A stretch of DNA of 64,000 nucleotides, taken from Leptospira levettii. GTDB lineage: Bacteria; Spirochaetota; Leptospiria; Leptospirales; Leptospiraceae. The DNA is taken from NCBI RefSeq assembly GCF_002812085.1, contig NZ_NPDM01000001.1, positions 1,488,001 through 1,552,000 of the forward strand, read 5' to 3'. Under the pieces are notes generated by a model. It made no database searches, was not told where the DNA came from, and saw only the letters and a program-made list of their open reading frames with translations. A program made the position numbers and the translations under genes. This document shows positions 33,818-44,362 of this stretch, piece by piece (the stretch's first letter is position 1; each line of letters begins with the position of its first letter).

Positions 33818-34834
33818 TTATTGATATTTTACAGTATCGGTGCCACTGGACATAAAAGCAAGTTTTGTCCCAGGGGTTACAGTTGCATGAATCGTCTCAG
33901 AAAAACCGGAAGCAGTCACAAAAAACGTTTCTCCAGTTCCAACTGAACGATTTAGTTCTGGAAAATAAATGGATCCAGAAACAGTGAAAAAAATGCCAAA
34001 ACATACTGGATCAGATAACGGAGTAAAGGTGAAGTTTTGCGCTTGGTTAAACTCCCAAGATTCAAGTCTGAATTTGTCATTTGAAGTGAATAGATATCTA
34101 GGAAAAGGATGATAAGTAATTAGTTCTTTTTTAAGTTTTTCATCTCCAATTGATTTTGCAAAATTCAATACGGAGAAGGCCTTTTCTAAATGTAATTCTC
34201 TGGGTTTGCCATCGTCACCAATTCTTCCGTAATCATAAACTCGGTAAGTTGAGTCAGAAGATTGTTGCACTTCTAAAAGTAAAACACCACCGCCTATCGC
34301 GTGTATGGTCCCTGGATTTAGAAGGAATACATCACCAGGTTTTACTTTCCATTTTTTAAGAACAGATTCTCCTAAGTTTTCTTTTACAAGTGCTTCATAT
34401 TCATTTCGGTTTGTGTGAATGTCAAATCCTACAACGAGTTCGGCCCCAGGATCTGCTGATAAAACATACCAACATTCTTTTTTACCATTGGACTGCGGAT
34501 CATATTTGAGCGCATAATCATCGTTTGGGTGAACCTGGACAGACAGTTTTTCTTTTGCATCAATGACTTTTACGAGTAGGGGTAAACCTGAATTGGAAAA
34601 TGGTTTTCCTAATACTTCGTTTGGTGCTTTTTTGATGAGTTCGGTGAGTGGAAGATTTGAAAATTCTGGATTTTGGATTTTGGAAACATCAGAACCATAA
34701 ACGGAAACTTCCCATGATTCTCCAATCAATCCTTCCGGGATACTTCGTCCCATTTTTGATTCCAATTTCCGACCACCCCAAATTTTTTCTTTATAAATTG
34801 GGGATAGAAATACGATTTTTGGAATCCTCTCCAT
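33818..34834 (-). CDS. manA: Mannose-6-phosphate isomerase, class I
   Basis: A 338-residue cupin enzyme converting fructose-6-phosphate and mannose-6-phosphate, the entry to GDP-mannose and surface glycans. Family features: YKEKIWGGRKL at the start, zinc ligands in SVQVHPNDDYA (near 98) and KKECWYV (near 113), and NPGTIHAIGGGVLLLEVQQSSDSTYRVYDYGR (near 170-200) with the catalytic Arg. AAGGA ribosome site. Eleven bases after the J-domain gene. The length is that of the short Bacillus-type enzyme. Confidence 0.94.
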   Translation of the reverse strand: MERIPKIVFLSPIYKEKIWGGRKLESKMGRSIPEGLIGESWEVSVYGSDVSKIQNPEFSNLPLTELIKKAPNEVLGKPFSNSGLPLLVKVIDAKEKLSVQVHPNDDYALKYDPQSNGKKECWYVLSADPGAELVVGFDIHTNRNEYEALVKENLGESVLKKWKVKPGDVFLLNPGTIHAIGGGVLLLEVQQSSDSTYRVYDYGRIGDDGKPRELHLEKAFSVLNFAKSIGDEKLKKELITYHPFPRYLFTSNDKFRLESWEFNQAQNFTFTPLSDPVCFGIFFTVSGSIYFPELNRSVGTGETFFVTASGFSETIHATVTPGTKLAFMSSGTDTVKYQ

Positions 34835-34845
34835 TGGTTTCCTTT

Positions 34846-35541
34846 TTAGACAGCGGTCTTTGTCCGTAAAGGGATATTTTTATGGATGAGAAGTTTCACC
34901 CTTAGGATTTTTTTCTTAAAATGTGTGAAAGAATCAGGACGAAATTTGGAAAGATCAAATTCAAAGATTTTGGATGGGATGAGAGTCGAAACTGGAAATT
35001 CTACATTTAGTTTTCGATACCCTTTATAACTCCCTCGGCCATTACACGCAGGACAATGTGGGTCACTTCCCATACAATCTCGGCATACAATCCGAACGGT
35101 AAGTGGGATCACGGCAATTACAGGTCGTACCGTTTCCGATTCTTTTAGATCGATCACGAGATCATAATCAATGCCCGTGACTTTTCTACGATCTTTATTG
35201 CGAAAACCCTTTCTCATAAGGCCACGTTTGGCAAGGTCAATGATCCCAGTTGTAAATCTTACACGTGAGACTGGTAACACAATGGGATGTTCTTCCAGTT
35301 TGCGTTTTAAAAAAGCTTTTGCGTAATTTTTTTTGAACTCATCATCATAGTGTTTTCGTGAATCACCAGTAAGAGTTTGGTATGCAAAATGAATGGATTG
35401 GAACTTGGCATAGGAGCCAGTGATCGGATTGTCGGGGTGGTATAGTTTGGCGAGACGACGGAAAGAAGATTTAATTTCTTCCGTCGTAGCTCCAAAAGGG
35501 ATTTCTAATACTTCGTATAAATTATTGTTTTGCGGTGGCAT
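34846..35541 (-). CDS. J-domain protein with a zinc-finger-like segment
   Basis: 231 residues. The N-terminal J domain (about 7-70) has YEVLEIPFGATTEEIKSSFR and the HPD tripeptide in YHPDNP that activates Hsp70. After a basic linker, residues about 155-175 have CRDCMGSDPHCPACNGRG, two CxxC motifs as in one zinc-binding unit of DnaJ, but only one unit instead of four repeats. There is no GF-rich linker. So it is a DnaJ-like co-chaperone with a specialised client-binding part. Followed by manA after 11 bases. Confidence 0.88.
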   Translation of the reverse strand: MPPQNNNLYEVLEIPFGATTEEIKSSFRRLAKLYHPDNPITGSYAKFQSIHFAYQTLTGDSRKHYDDEFKKNYAKAFLKRKLEEHPIVLPVSRVRFTTGIIDLAKRGLMRKGFRNKDRRKVTGIDYDLVIDLKESETVRPVIAVIPLTVRIVCRDCMGSDPHCPACNGRGSYKGYRKLNVEFPVSTLIPSKIFEFDLSKFRPDSFTHFKKKILRVKLLIHKNIPLRTKTAV

Positions 35542-35568
35542 TAATTAACAAATCCCACCTAAATTCAA

Positions 35569-36288
35569 CTACGGCTCTTCGAAATCTCCACTCACAGAGA
35601 TTTCCATTACGGATTCAGAAACCATTCTAGTTTCGAGATTTCCTTTTGCTTGGATGTAACGATCAATATTTCTTGCCACTTCACGGAGCCTGTCACGGTA
35701 AGCAGTCGCTAATCGAATTCTTTCCCAAGGGCTTTGGATTTTTTCCAATTCATAATTGAGAGTGTTGTCGTCAGCATTTGTGACAGTGCGTACGGAAAGA
35801 ATGAGTCCCTTAACACCACCAGCTGTATTGTTTTTGAGTTCGCGGTAGGTTGTGACTGGGTCTTTTCCTTTATCTGTTAATGACTTACGTGACCAAAAGG
35901 ATAGTTCATCAAGGGAAAAACCACCACCTTCAGCACCACCGCCACCTTTTAGTTTCATTACAAAACGGCTGTGCATCACATAACGTGGCTCATAAGGTAA
36001 GTGGATTTCACGTGCGCTCGAAACTTGACCATACCGACTGTCTTTGATTTTTTTCTCAAAACTAAGGAACTTGATCTTCTCATTGATCATGGCGTGGTAA
36101 TCATCCACTTCCTTACCAATACGATCGATTTTTTGTTGCTGTTTAGCATTATACGGGATGAGAGCGATGCTTCCATCTGGATTCAATTTGTGGGAATCTG
36201 CTTGGCTCACAGGTTCATTTTTTTCATCCGCGGCAAAAAGACCAACGGTGAAGAGGAAGGTAAAAATTAAGACAAACGAGGTACGCAT
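35569..36288 (-). CDS. Exported conserved hypothetical protein
   Basis: 239 residues with a cleaved-type signal peptide (about 1-19, ending LFAAD). The mature part is mostly helical (QQKIDRIGKEVDDYHAMINEKI, WERIRLATAYRDRLREVARNIDRYI), with a beta segment around a Gly-rich GGGGAEGGG loop near 120. There are no Cys. A periplasmic, helical leptospiral protein of this size recalls the endoflagellar sheath proteins FcpA/FcpB, but I could not confirm that from motifs. GGGAG ribosome site 5 bases before ATG. It is 27 bases upstream of the J-domain gene and divergent from the STAS gene. Confidence 0.78.
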   Translation of the reverse strand: MRTSFVLIFTFLFTVGLFAADEKNEPVSQADSHKLNPDGSIALIPYNAKQQQKIDRIGKEVDDYHAMINEKIKFLSFEKKIKDSRYGQVSSAREIHLPYEPRYVMHSRFVMKLKGGGGAEGGGFSLDELSFWSRKSLTDKGKDPVTTYRELKNNTAGGVKGLILSVRTVTNADDNTLNYELEKIQSPWERIRLATAYRDRLREVARNIDRYIQAKGNLETRMVSESVMEISVSGDFEEP

Positions 36289-36407
36289 ACGAACTCCCAG
36301 ATAGTAAACTCTATATCTATTTTCGACTTTTGAAATGAAATTATTAATTTGTTAAAAATAAGGTTGAACAAAAAACGTAAAAACAGGACGCTAGCGGTAG
36401 GTCTCCC

Positions 36408-36752
36408 ATGGAAATAAATCTGAAAAAGAATGCAGACGCTTTTGTGATCAGCATTTCCGGAAGTTTGGACATTTACACTTCCTTGGATTTTAAAAACTTC
36501 CTAGAAACCAATATCCCAAACCAACCAACTTCTAACCTCCACGTCATCATCAATTTAGAGAAATTGAACTACATTGACTCGTCTGGGATTGGAATGCTCA
36601 TCAAACAGCTGAATTATGTCCAAGAATTGCAAGGGAAGTTCTCCATTGCCAATATGAAACCAGCAATTGAGAAGGTGTTTAAGGTAGCAGGTCTTACCAG
36701 TTACTTCCAAACCATTGGGGAAGACGAATACCGCGAAAAATACGCGGTATAA
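36408..36752 (+). CDS. STAS domain anti-sigma-factor antagonist
   Basis: A 114-residue protein that is one STAS domain (SpoIIAA/RsbV type). The phospho-acceptor Ser is in NYIDSSGIGMLI near residue 58, and the first strand/loop reads FVISISGSLDIYTSLDFKN. Such proteins bind an anti-sigma kinase when not phosphorylated and so free the sigma factor. No kinase or phosphatase partner lies nearby. Its TAA (36750-36752) abuts the stop of the convergent gene at 36753 with no spacer. Confidence 0.92.
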   Translation: MEINLKKNADAFVISISGSLDIYTSLDFKNFLETNIPNQPTSNLHVIINLEKLNYIDSSGIGMLIKQLNYVQELQGKFSIANMKPAIEKVFKVAGLTSYFQTIGEDEYREKYAV

Positions 36753-37322
36753 TCAATCTTTCTCGTCCAAACGGTTTTCCACAACAAACGCATCCCAAAT
36801 CCCCCAAAAACGGCCTACTGAGTTTTGGCTCGGCACTAAATCGACGTAAATTTTGCCATCTGGGTATTCAGAAGGTTCGAGTGGGATTTCCACAGGATTC
36901 TGGAAACCTTTGGTACGTTCTGTCAGGATGGCACGTTTGGGTTTTCCATTCACAAAAATTTGTAATTTTCTAGGTTTGAACTTCGAACCTTTCAGTGGTT
37001 TGTACATCGTTAAGTCCAAATACAGATACACTGTGGATTTTGTATCACTTGGTTTTTCTAAAAGAAAACGAAGTCCCGACTCGGGCACCATCCGGCAAAT
37101 GGAATCTTGTAATCCCAGGTAGGGACCATCTGGTTCTAATTCATAGGACTGGTAAATGGCCCAGGTTTTCAACTCGGGAAAGGTAGAAATGTCTTCCGGT
37201 AATAATCCTTCCTCCAATCCAAATTCTTGTTTGGGAATTTTCGAATCGTCTGCAGGGAGTGCACCACTCGTTGATAAAAAGATTGCCGTAAAGAGAAGGA
37301 TTCGTAGTTTCAATGGTAGCAC
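36753..37322 (-). CDS. Exported conserved hypothetical protein
   Basis: 189 residues, family not recognised. Signal peptide (about 4-24, ending SGALPA) then a beta-rich domain (VYLYLDLTMYKPL, KLQIFVNGKPKRAIL, KIYVDLVPSQNSVGRFWGIWDAFV) that resembles a carbohydrate-binding-type jelly roll, though no sugar-binding site is defined. The frame opens with GTG 37322; TTG 37313 has AGGTG 6 bases upstream and gives a more typical signal peptide (MKLRILLF), so it may be the real start. Divergent from ribF by 36 bases. Confidence 0.8.
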   Translation of the reverse strand: MLPLKLRILLFTAIFLSTSGALPADDSKIPKQEFGLEEGLLPEDISTFPELKTWAIYQSYELEPDGPYLGLQDSICRMVPESGLRFLLEKPSDTKSTVYLYLDLTMYKPLKGSKFKPRKLQIFVNGKPKRAILTERTKGFQNPVEIPLEPSEYPDGKIYVDLVPSQNSVGRFWGIWDAFVVENRLDEKD

Positions 37323-37358
37323 CTATTCCAAGTATCGGATTACGAGACAAGTCCCCCT

Positions 37359-38288
37359 TTGAAAATTATTCGCTCTTTAGAATCGATCCAAAATGAATTC
37401 CAACAAGGCTCTTCTTTGACACTTGGAAATTTCGACGGAATCCATGTGGGCCACCAAACACTTTTGTTACGGACTGTGGAAAAAGCCAAGGAACTTGGGA
37501 TTCCTTCGGTTGTGGTTACCTATTATCCAAACCCAGCAGTTGTGCTTGGGAAAAAACCAAATTTTAAATACCTTTCCTCTGAAAAAGAAAAAGAGGAACT
37601 CATCCGTGGGTTTGGGATTGATTACCTCATCGTTTTAGATTTTACCATCTCACTTTCGAAAATGTCTGCAGAAGACTTTTTAGAAAAAATCATGATCCAA
37701 ACTTTACATGCCAAACACATTGTGATTGGTTATAACCATTTTTTTGGAGCTGAAAGAAGGGGAGATTTTACACTTCTTGATTTTCACAAAGCTAATTATG
37801 GTTATGCGGTTGAGTTAAGAGAAGCAGTTTTAAAAAAAGACAGTAAAATTTCATCCTCTTTGATTCGAGGTTTTCTCGACAAAGGAGAAATGGAAGAAGC
37901 AAAGATTTTACTCGGACGAAATTATCATATCTCTGGCACAGTGGTGGAAGGTGCCAAACGGGGACGTACAATTGGATTTCCAACGGCAAACCTCCAAGTT
38001 CCAAGTGATAAACTTTTACCTTCGGTAGGTGTGTATGCTTGTTTTGTTAAGTTTGATGGAAAAGATCACAAAGGAATGGTAAACATTGGTTTCAATCCCA
38101 CCTTTGATGGGTTAGGTTTGCATGTAGAAGTAAACATCTTTGATTTTGATGGAAATTTATACGGCAAAGAAATTGAATTGGAAATGGTAAAAAAAATCCG
38201 AGAAGAACAAAAGTTTGATGGGATTGATGCTCTAAAGAACCAACTCAATAAAGACAAAGAAACTAGTTTATTGGTTTTGCAGTTATAA
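37359..38288 (+). CDS. ribF: Bifunctional riboflavin kinase / FAD synthetase
   Basis: A 309-residue enzyme that phosphorylates riboflavin to FMN and adenylates FMN to FAD. N-terminal nucleotidyltransferase: LGNFDGIHVGHQTLL near 24 (the HxGH-type ATP site), VIGYNHFFGAERRGD near 122, and SSSLIRGFL near 163. C-terminal flavokinase: GRTIGFPTANL near 204 and the MVNIGFNPTF...EVNIFDF strands. The start is a TTG at 37359 with no clear ribosome site; the conserved part begins only 22 residues on and no ATG is available, so a TTG is accepted. Confidence 0.94.
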   Translation: MKIIRSLESIQNEFQQGSSLTLGNFDGIHVGHQTLLLRTVEKAKELGIPSVVVTYYPNPAVVLGKKPNFKYLSSEKEKEELIRGFGIDYLIVLDFTISLSKMSAEDFLEKIMIQTLHAKHIVIGYNHFFGAERRGDFTLLDFHKANYGYAVELREAVLKKDSKISSSLIRGFLDKGEMEEAKILLGRNYHISGTVVEGAKRGRTIGFPTANLQVPSDKLLPSVGVYACFVKFDGKDHKGMVNIGFNPTFDGLGLHVEVNIFDFDGNLYGKEIELEMVKKIREEQKFDGIDALKNQLNKDKETSLLVLQL

Positions 38289-38338
38289 ATTGAAATCGTC
38301 GCTTCGATATACTTAAGTGCGGCGCAGATTGATGAAGG

Positions 38339-39133
38339 TTATAGATTGATGACGTGGAAACGTTTGCCTTTGCGTTTGATTGTACCGACAATTGATTTGT
38401 AATTGGATTCTTTTTCTAAAATAGAATCCAAAGAAGTTTTGGAGATGGCCCAATCTTCTTTTAATGCATCAAAATAAAAACCACATTCCTGTTTGTCAGA
38501 ATTTTTCATTAGGATGACATGTTTCTCTTTTGATTCTCCTTCTTCCATAAGGATAAATCCAGGGCCTGGGAACATAGGAATCAATTTATCTTTGATTTTG
38601 ATTTGTTTTTTGAAAGCAGGGATATTGCGTATAACTCGGTAAGGTTTTTTAGGCAAAAGGAAATGTACCCCTTCTAACACATAACAAATGAAGGCCAGTT
38701 TTCCACTGTTTTGGTTTTTAAGATTCCCTTTTAATGAAATCTGACTATTTTCTTTTGGGATTTCTTTTTTTTCCACCATGTGGTGGGCAATTTTTGAAAT
38801 TCGGTTTTTTAATGCAGAATCTAAGAATTCGATTTTGTCTCCGGATTTGATTTTATCTAAGATATGGTAAAGGGAATCAAATTCTTTTTGTTTGTATTCA
38901 TTTTTGATTTTGAATTTGAGGATTTCAGCACTGAGGCGTTTGCTTCGTTGTAAAAAATAAGGAGATTCATTTGATTCAGAACATTCGATGAGTTTTTCGG
39001 ATAAACCCACTAACTTGGAAATTTGATCGTTCACTTCTCGTTCCAGACCTTCCAAATGGATGAGTTCCTCTTCCAACTTTACTTTGGTTTGGAAGAACTC
39101 ATCTGCATCCAGAATTTTTTTGGTAGGTTTCAT
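38339..39133 (-). CDS. Conserved hypothetical, coiled-coil protein at the end of the elongation operon
   Basis: 264 residues, not recognised. The first 115 residues form a long charged coiled coil (EELIHLEGLEREVNDQISKLVGLSEKL, YKQKEFDSLYHILDKIKSG). The rest is a beta-rich domain with a hydrophobic strand (LAFICYVLEGVHFLLPKKPYRVI) and a final KRKGKRFHVINL. There is no signal peptide or membrane segment. It follows rodA after 8 bases, so it is probably made with the cell-elongation proteins. Confidence 0.75.
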   Translation of the reverse strand: MKPTKKILDADEFFQTKVKLEEELIHLEGLEREVNDQISKLVGLSEKLIECSESNESPYFLQRSKRLSAEILKFKIKNEYKQKEFDSLYHILDKIKSGDKIEFLDSALKNRISKIAHHMVEKKEIPKENSQISLKGNLKNQNSGKLAFICYVLEGVHFLLPKKPYRVIRNIPAFKKQIKIKDKLIPMFPGPGFILMEEGESKEKHVILMKNSDKQECGFYFDALKEDWAISKTSLDSILEKESNYKSIVGTIKRKGKRFHVINL

Positions 39134-39141
39134 TCGAATAC

Positions 39142-40656
39142 TTAGTTCGCAAACTTACGTTTTTTAATCGATAATATGATTCCAACGGCAGTCATTGCCA
39201 TCACTAAATGGGATCCACCATAACTCATAAAAGTCAGTGGAACACCTGTTACAGGAAGGAGACCGATTACAATTCCAACATTGATGGCGATATGGAAAAA
39301 AATCATCGCTACAATCCCAGCTGCGAGGAGAGATCCAAACCTGTCCTTACTTTCAAAACTGATTTGTAACCCACGTAAGGGAATGGACATCAAAAAGAAT
39401 AATAACAAGACACTTCCAAAAAAACCAGTTTGTTCTGCCCAAGAAGCAAAGATAAAGTCTGTACCTGATTCGGGAACATGTGGGATCCTTCCTTCCGTCA
39501 TCTCACCATGGAAAAGTCCTTTTCCAAAAACCTTCCCTGATCCTACAGCCGGTTTGGAGGCACGGAGTTGGTAGCCTGCTCCTTGTTTGAATTGGTCTGG
39601 ATTTAAAAATGCAGTGAGTCGGATCACCTGATTTTCTCGGAAAGGAATCGATTTGTGAACCGCAATCGCAGAAAGAACAGAAAGCCCAAGGATACCAATG
39701 GTGATATAATAATTTCTAAGATGACGCGAACCACGTGCAATCCGTATAAAAATCATCACTAAACTAATGAGTGTTAATGTACCGCCGAGACCAAACATAA
39801 ATGCTTCATTGGATAAAATTTTATATCCAATACTTGCGTATTCATCTTTTACAATTTCTGCTGCTTCACGTATCATTTGTAAGTTTTTTGGATTCTCTAT
39901 TCCTGGAAGAGTGAGACCCGATACTTTTTTTCCATCTAAAATCAGCCAAATTTTTCCTTGGAGTTGGTTCACAAGTGATACAAGTTCTGTTTTGTTGTCT
40001 TTACGCAATAAGTCAATGAGTGGTTGAACAAGTGTCAGTTGTGAGTATGCTAAGTACATGGGAACCATAAGGGAAATTCCACCGAAAGTGAGTAGTGATC
40101 CAACATGTAGGATATCGGCCCCACCTAAGTACAACATAGTAAATAACATTGGTAAAAAGGAAACTGCAGTTCCAAAGTCTGGCTGTAAAATGATGAATAA
40201 CATCGGAACCAAACAAATGATAAACGGAATGATCAATACTGTAATTTTGTGCATTTCCTTTTCTTTCATCACTAAGTACTGGCCGAGTAAAATCACAGTT
40301 GCCAATTTTGAAAATTCAGATGCTTGGAGAGTGATGGGACCCAGTTTTAACCAAGATCTGGCACCACGTCCAGATGGTAGGTAACCAATCCCAGGGATGA
40401 GTGTAATGATGAGAAGGAAAATGGAAAATAGGTAAATGAAAAGAGCATAGGAACCAATCAATTGGTAATTGATCCTCGACATAAACCACATTGCAATGAG
40501 TCCCACAAACACAAAGGAAAATTGTTTGTACCAACGACCAAGTCCATCTGCTGTATTAGCTTCTTGCGTGTAAAGAGTGAGAACTCCCGCCATCGCAACT
40601 AACACAACGGAGAAGATTAAAAAATAATCGAGTTTTTCTGTATTACGATCAGCCAT
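39142..40656 (-). CDS. rodA: RodA, rod-shape SEDS glycosyltransferase, with a large insert
   Basis: A 504-residue SEDS peptidoglycan polymerase, the partner of PBP2 in elongation. SEDS landmarks: [27 protein letters not shown] near 97-123, [10 protein letters not shown] near 156, [12 protein letters not shown]...GKGLFHG near 365-385, [19 protein letters not shown] near 395 (the Asp of TDFIFA is the catalytic residue) and FMSYGGSHL near 480. Usual RodA is about 370-420 residues. The excess is mainly an insert at about 208-300, rich in charged helix, placed in a loop before the later membrane segments. The start shares one base with the stop of the PBP2 gene (TAATG). Confidence 0.95.
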   Translation of the reverse strand: MADRNTEKLDYFLIFSVVLVAMAGVLTLYTQEANTADGLGRWYKQFSFVFVGLIAMWFMSRINYQLIGSYALFIYLFSIFLLIITLIPGIGYLPSGRGARSWLKLGPITLQASEFSKLATVILLGQYLVMKEKEMHKITVLIIPFIICLVPMLFIILQPDFGTAVSFLPMLFTMLYLGGADILHVGSLLTFGGISLMVPMYLAYSQLTLVQPLIDLLRKDNKTELVSLVNQLQGKIWLILDGKKVSGLTLPGIENPKNLQMIREAAEIVKDEYASIGYKILSNEAFMFGLGGTLTLISLVMIFIRIARGSRHLRNYYITIGILGLSVLSAIAVHKSIPFRENQVIRLTAFLNPDQFKQGAGYQLRASKPAVGSGKVFGKGLFHGEMTEGRIPHVPESGTDFIFASWAEQTGFFGSVLLLFFLMSIPLRGLQISFESKDRFGSLLAAGIVAMIFFHIAINVGIVIGLLPVTGVPLTFMSYGGSHLVMAMTAVGIILSIKKRKFAN

Positions 40657-42593
40657 TAAAATGCCTCTTGTTCGACTGGTGCTTCTTCTTCCATAGTTTT
40701 GGCACGGGATCTATCGGTTCGTGGGAAAGATCCAGGTGGGAAAGCTGCTTTAAAAACTTCCCTTGCTGCAGGCGCAGCAGATGCTGCACCACCAACTCCA
40801 TATTCAACGAACGCTGCAACTAAGATCTGTTTTTCGACAGGTGCATTCACAGGTGCATACCCAATGAACCAAGCATGGTTTGAGGATGATGCTCCTCTGC
40901 GTCTTGTTTGTGCCGTTCCCGTTTTACCTGCAATTTCTGGTAACGTTGGTGAATTGAGAACACCAGATGCAGTTCCAGAATACCCAACCAAATACAATCC
41001 TTCTTTTAATGCTTCCACAGTGGATTTTTTGAGTGGAATATCACGCAAGATAGTTGGTTCTGTTTTTTGGATGAGAGAGTTGTCAAGTGGGCTTCTAATT
41101 TCGGACACAACGTACGGTTTGTATATTTTCCCATTATTCACCACTGCCATATAAAACAAAGCCATCTCAATGGGTGTGACTGATATAAAACCTTGTCCGA
41201 TCGATAAGTTGACAGTATCCCCATCAAACCATTTGTTACCGTAAGTTCTTTTTTTCCAATCGGAACTTGGGATAAAACCTGTAGCCTCTCCAGGTAAATC
41301 AATTCCTGTTTTTTTATCCAAACCAAATAACCGAGAGTAGGCGAGAATTGGCTCAGCACCTAATTTATAACCAAGTTGGTAAAAATACACTGAATTTGAT
41401 TTTTCAAGTGCTTGTGCTAAATTGAGTTCCCCATGGTTTTTTTTGTCCCAGTTATAAAACACTTGGTCTGGAACCCCTTTAAAGGTTGACTTTAAGGTAA
41501 AACTTGCTGGGCAAGAAAAGGTTTGTTTGGGATCAAAATTGATTTTATGTTCACTTTCCATGGCAGCAAGTCCCACCAAGGTTTTGAATGTGGAAGCTGG
41601 TGGGAACCTGGACTGGATGGCTAAATTTAGAAACCCACCATTGTTTGTAACACGAGTGAAGTGATTGGAACGTTCGAGTTTATTTTTACCAGACAAAATA
41701 TTGGGATCATAGGAAGGATTGGAAGCCATAGCCAAAACTTCGCCAGTAGTCGCTTTGATTGCTAGGACTGTTCCCCTAACACCCTTTAGTGCTTTGTAAG
41801 CAGCAATTTGCATATCCCTATCAATTGTGAGGATTAAATTATTACCTGGAACTGAATGTTCGATGACACGTTCTTCTTCGATATTTCCTTCTGTGTTTCG
41901 TTTTTGGATGCGAAATCCGTCTTGGCCACGAAGTGTTGTGTCGTAAAGGGATTCGATCCCACCTTTTCCAATCAATTGGTAAGTTTTGATTTCTTTTTCT
42001 TGTAAGTCACTTGTGGTTGGTTTTCCCACATAACCTGTCACATGCGAAAGGGCAGGTCCCATGTGGTAAACACGTGCAGGCGAAGAAACAAGATACACAT
42101 ACCGATTGATATTGTCTAAAACTAAAATTCTTTCTTGTTGTTCCCTGGAGATTCCTTCGAGTAAAACAAATGGTTCTCTGGATCGGATTTTTTTAATCAA
42201 ACGTGATTCTTGTAATTCTTTTTCGTAATAAACGATCGGAATCGAAAGAGCCTCACAAAATTTGTAAATGAACTCTTTAACTTTTTTGGCATCGTTTTTG
42301 AGTAAACTAGTATTCAAAATCACATCAAGAGATGCGGAATTAGATACAAGAGGTTGGCTTGTTTCTGGTGTTAAAAAGTTTCGATCAAAAATATTTCCAC
42401 GATCTGCAGGAATCGATTCACTTCGACGGACAAACCGTTCGGCTTTGAGAGAGTTTTCACTCCCTTGTACAATCTGTAAGTTAAATAATTGTAAAATATA
42501 CGCAGTTAACGTAAATACAATCATCCCTGTAAAAAAGTACAATCGTTTACGAAAACTTGCTTCTAAACGAAACTCAGATGCCGACTGGCTCAT
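40656..42593 (-). CDS. mrdA: Penicillin-binding protein 2, cell elongation transpeptidase
   Basis: A 645-residue class B PBP. One membrane anchor (about 15-38), a PBP dimer domain (RGNIFDRNF near 60) and a transpeptidase domain with PPASTFK (active Ser near 333), SNS (EKSNSVYF) and KTG in GKTGTAQT near 557. It cross-links side-wall peptidoglycan with RodA. The C-terminal tail after the domain is Arg/Glu/Pro-rich. It overlaps mreD by 4 bases upstream and rodA by one base downstream, so all are co-translated. Confidence 0.95.
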   Translation of the reverse strand: MSQSASEFRLEASFRKRLYFFTGMIVFTLTAYILQLFNLQIVQGSENSLKAERFVRRSESIPADRGNIFDRNFLTPETSQPLVSNSASLDVILNTSLLKNDAKKVKEFIYKFCEALSIPIVYYEKELQESRLIKKIRSREPFVLLEGISREQQERILVLDNINRYVYLVSSPARVYHMGPALSHVTGYVGKPTTSDLQEKEIKTYQLIGKGGIESLYDTTLRGQDGFRIQKRNTEGNIEEERVIEHSVPGNNLILTIDRDMQIAAYKALKGVRGTVLAIKATTGEVLAMASNPSYDPNILSGKNKLERSNHFTRVTNNGGFLNLAIQSRFPPASTFKTLVGLAAMESEHKINFDPKQTFSCPASFTLKSTFKGVPDQVFYNWDKKNHGELNLAQALEKSNSVYFYQLGYKLGAEPILAYSRLFGLDKKTGIDLPGEATGFIPSSDWKKRTYGNKWFDGDTVNLSIGQGFISVTPIEMALFYMAVVNNGKIYKPYVVSEIRSPLDNSLIQKTEPTILRDIPLKKSTVEALKEGLYLVGYSGTASGVLNSPTLPEIAGKTGTAQTRRRGASSSNHAWFIGYAPVNAPVEKQILVAAFVEYGVGGAASAAPAAREVFKAAFPPGSFPRTDRSRAKTMEEEAPVEQEAF

Positions 42594-43105
42594 TGCCGCA
42601 CCTCATCTCCATCCAATCGATATGCCCATGAGAATAAAAAGAATAATGCAGGCCCTAAAAACGCATTATAAAGTGAAACATATAAAAAGGAATAACTATG
42701 GTTTGAGTGAAAGAACATTAAGAAAAGTAAGTAAGTGATCAGTCTTGATACAAAGGTAAGTCCCAAAACATAAATTGTGATGGAGATATAATTTTCTGTA
42801 TAAGAACTTCTAAGACCTTTTCCCACGATGTAACCAATGATTGCATAGGAAAAAGAATGAAGGCCAATTTTGTAATACACAATATTGTCACCGCCAATCT
42901 CACCACCAAGTGCAGTATCGGTGAGAAGGCCTCCAAAAAATCCTAACCAAAGTCCATACATAGGTCCTTTTCTAAGTGCAAAGAACACTACAAAAATGAC
43001 CATAAAATCAGGACGGATTGCATTACCTAATTCGAATACATTGGAGCCATTTAGAAAATGAGCGAGTAACATTCCTATGATGATAAATAATTTATCTAAA
43101 ATCAT
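42590..43105 (-). CDS. mreD: Rod shape-determining protein MreD
   Basis: A 171-residue membrane protein with five hydrophobic segments. The length, topology, the N-terminal [33 protein letters not shown] pattern and the gene order (mreC upstream, PBP2 downstream, both with 4-base ATGA overlaps) identify it; MreD sequences are otherwise poorly conserved. Confidence 0.92.
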   Translation of the reverse strand: MILDKLFIIIGMLLAHFLNGSNVFELGNAIRPDFMVIFVVFFALRKGPMYGLWLGFFGGLLTDTALGGEIGGDNIVYYKIGLHSFSYAIIGYIVGKGLRSSYTENYISITIYVLGLTFVSRLITYLLFLMFFHSNHSYSFLYVSLYNAFLGPALFFLFSWAYRLDGDEVRQ

Positions 43106-44280
43106 GGATTCACCTCCTTAGGTCCCTCAGTGTTTTGGGGAGAAGGAGAAGGTTCTGAAGGCGCCGTAGGATTTGAGCTTTGATTCGTACGACCTGTGTT
43201 TGGTGTACCAAATGTACTTGGGTTTCCAAAACCTTGTGTTCCTTGTTTTTTCTCTTTTTTATTATAATCTTTTTCTTTAGGGAAATCAATTTCACCAAAG
43301 TATGGCCCTTCAATTTGAATAGTTTTTTCAGCAGGCCACTCTTCTCGCCATTTTTCAGGCAATTTTTTTAAGACAATCACGTGTAATAATTTGTCGAATT
43401 CAACAAACGGACGTAAGATGGCAGTTTTAAAGGAACCATTCCTTGGTCCTTCTTCGATGATGGTTCCCACTGGAATGCCTGGAGGGAAAACTCCCGATCC
43501 ACCGGAACTAAATACGGCTTTTCCAATTTTACTAAACCCTTCTGTAAACATAGTGTTTGTCGAAGTTGGTGGAGGGTTTGGTCCCATGGGAAAATTGCCA
43601 ATGGCTTTCGGATCAATCACAATCCCTGAGTCAATATAATCCAACAAAACATCTGTTCCGCGACCACTGTTTCCATTGAGTGAAGCCCATAAATTGGTTC
43701 CAGGGATTGAGACTCCCATCGAAAAATTGGAATTGATGATGGGTTGAATTACCGCAGATCCTTTTGAAACTGCAATGATTTTTCCAACAAGGGCTTCGGT
43801 GAATTTACCTTTTTCGTCTAACGCACGTGCTACGACTGGCATATAAGGTTTGATCCCAGATTCTGACCCTTTGTTGATGATGATGGTACGATAAATGGCA
43901 TTCAAACGAACGCTGAGAACTTCTGCACGAACCGACGGATATTCGGACCTGAGGGGAAAGTTTAACTCTTGTCTGAGGATCGCATTTTCAGCTTTGAGGC
44001 GTTCTACGTCTTTGGAGAGTTGGCGGTATTCTTCCATTACGTTCAAACAAGAATCACGCTCTTCTCTTACCCGTTCGAAGGACTCGAGTTTATTATAACT
44101 ACTTTTGATGAGGGATCCGAAGGAATCAAAGGACCCAGAAAAAAAGTCGCCTACACCCTGAAAGCTGGCAATCCCTCTTACCATGAAGTTGCCGTTCCAA
44201 ATTAGGGAAGTAAAGGAAAACAGGAATACGAAAAGTAGGGAGAACAATTCGTCATTTTGATTGATGCGATTCCACTTCAT
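43102..44280 (-). CDS. mreC: Rod shape-determining protein MreC
   Basis: A 392-residue bitopic protein. A short cytoplasmic start, one membrane segment (about 14-32), a coiled coil (about 70-105) and the beta-rich MreC core ([32 protein letters not shown] near 120-150, then [12 protein letters not shown] and [10 protein letters not shown]). It ends in a tail of about 60 residues made of Lys then Gly, Pro, Ser, Thr and Asn, which is not part of the fold. It activates PBP2/RodA in the periplasm. mreB is not the next gene upstream. Confidence 0.94.
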   Translation of the reverse strand: MKWNRINQNDELFSLLFVFLFSFTSLIWNGNFMVRGIASFQGVGDFFSGSFDSFGSLIKSSYNKLESFERVREERDSCLNVMEEYRQLSKDVERLKAENAILRQELNFPLRSEYPSVRAEVLSVRLNAIYRTIIINKGSESGIKPYMPVVARALDEKGKFTEALVGKIIAVSKGSAVIQPIINSNFSMGVSIPGTNLWASLNGNSGRGTDVLLDYIDSGIVIDPKAIGNFPMGPNPPPTSTNTMFTEGFSKIGKAVFSSGGSGVFPPGIPVGTIIEEGPRNGSFKTAILRPFVEFDKLLHVIVLKKLPEKWREEWPAEKTIQIEGPYFGEIDFPKEKDYNKKEKKQGTQGFGNPSTFGTPNTGRTNQSSNPTAPSEPSPSPQNTEGPKEVNP

Positions 44281-44362
44281 GGACTTATGTCACATTAATT
44301 TTCGTGGAAAGAATATTTCAAGCGAGAATCGGAATTGGTCCGTTTTTCATTCAAGAAGTTTT

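Noticed and set aside
42268..42738. 156-codon plus-strand frame across the mrdA-mreD junction
   Set aside because: Antisense to two conserved genes.
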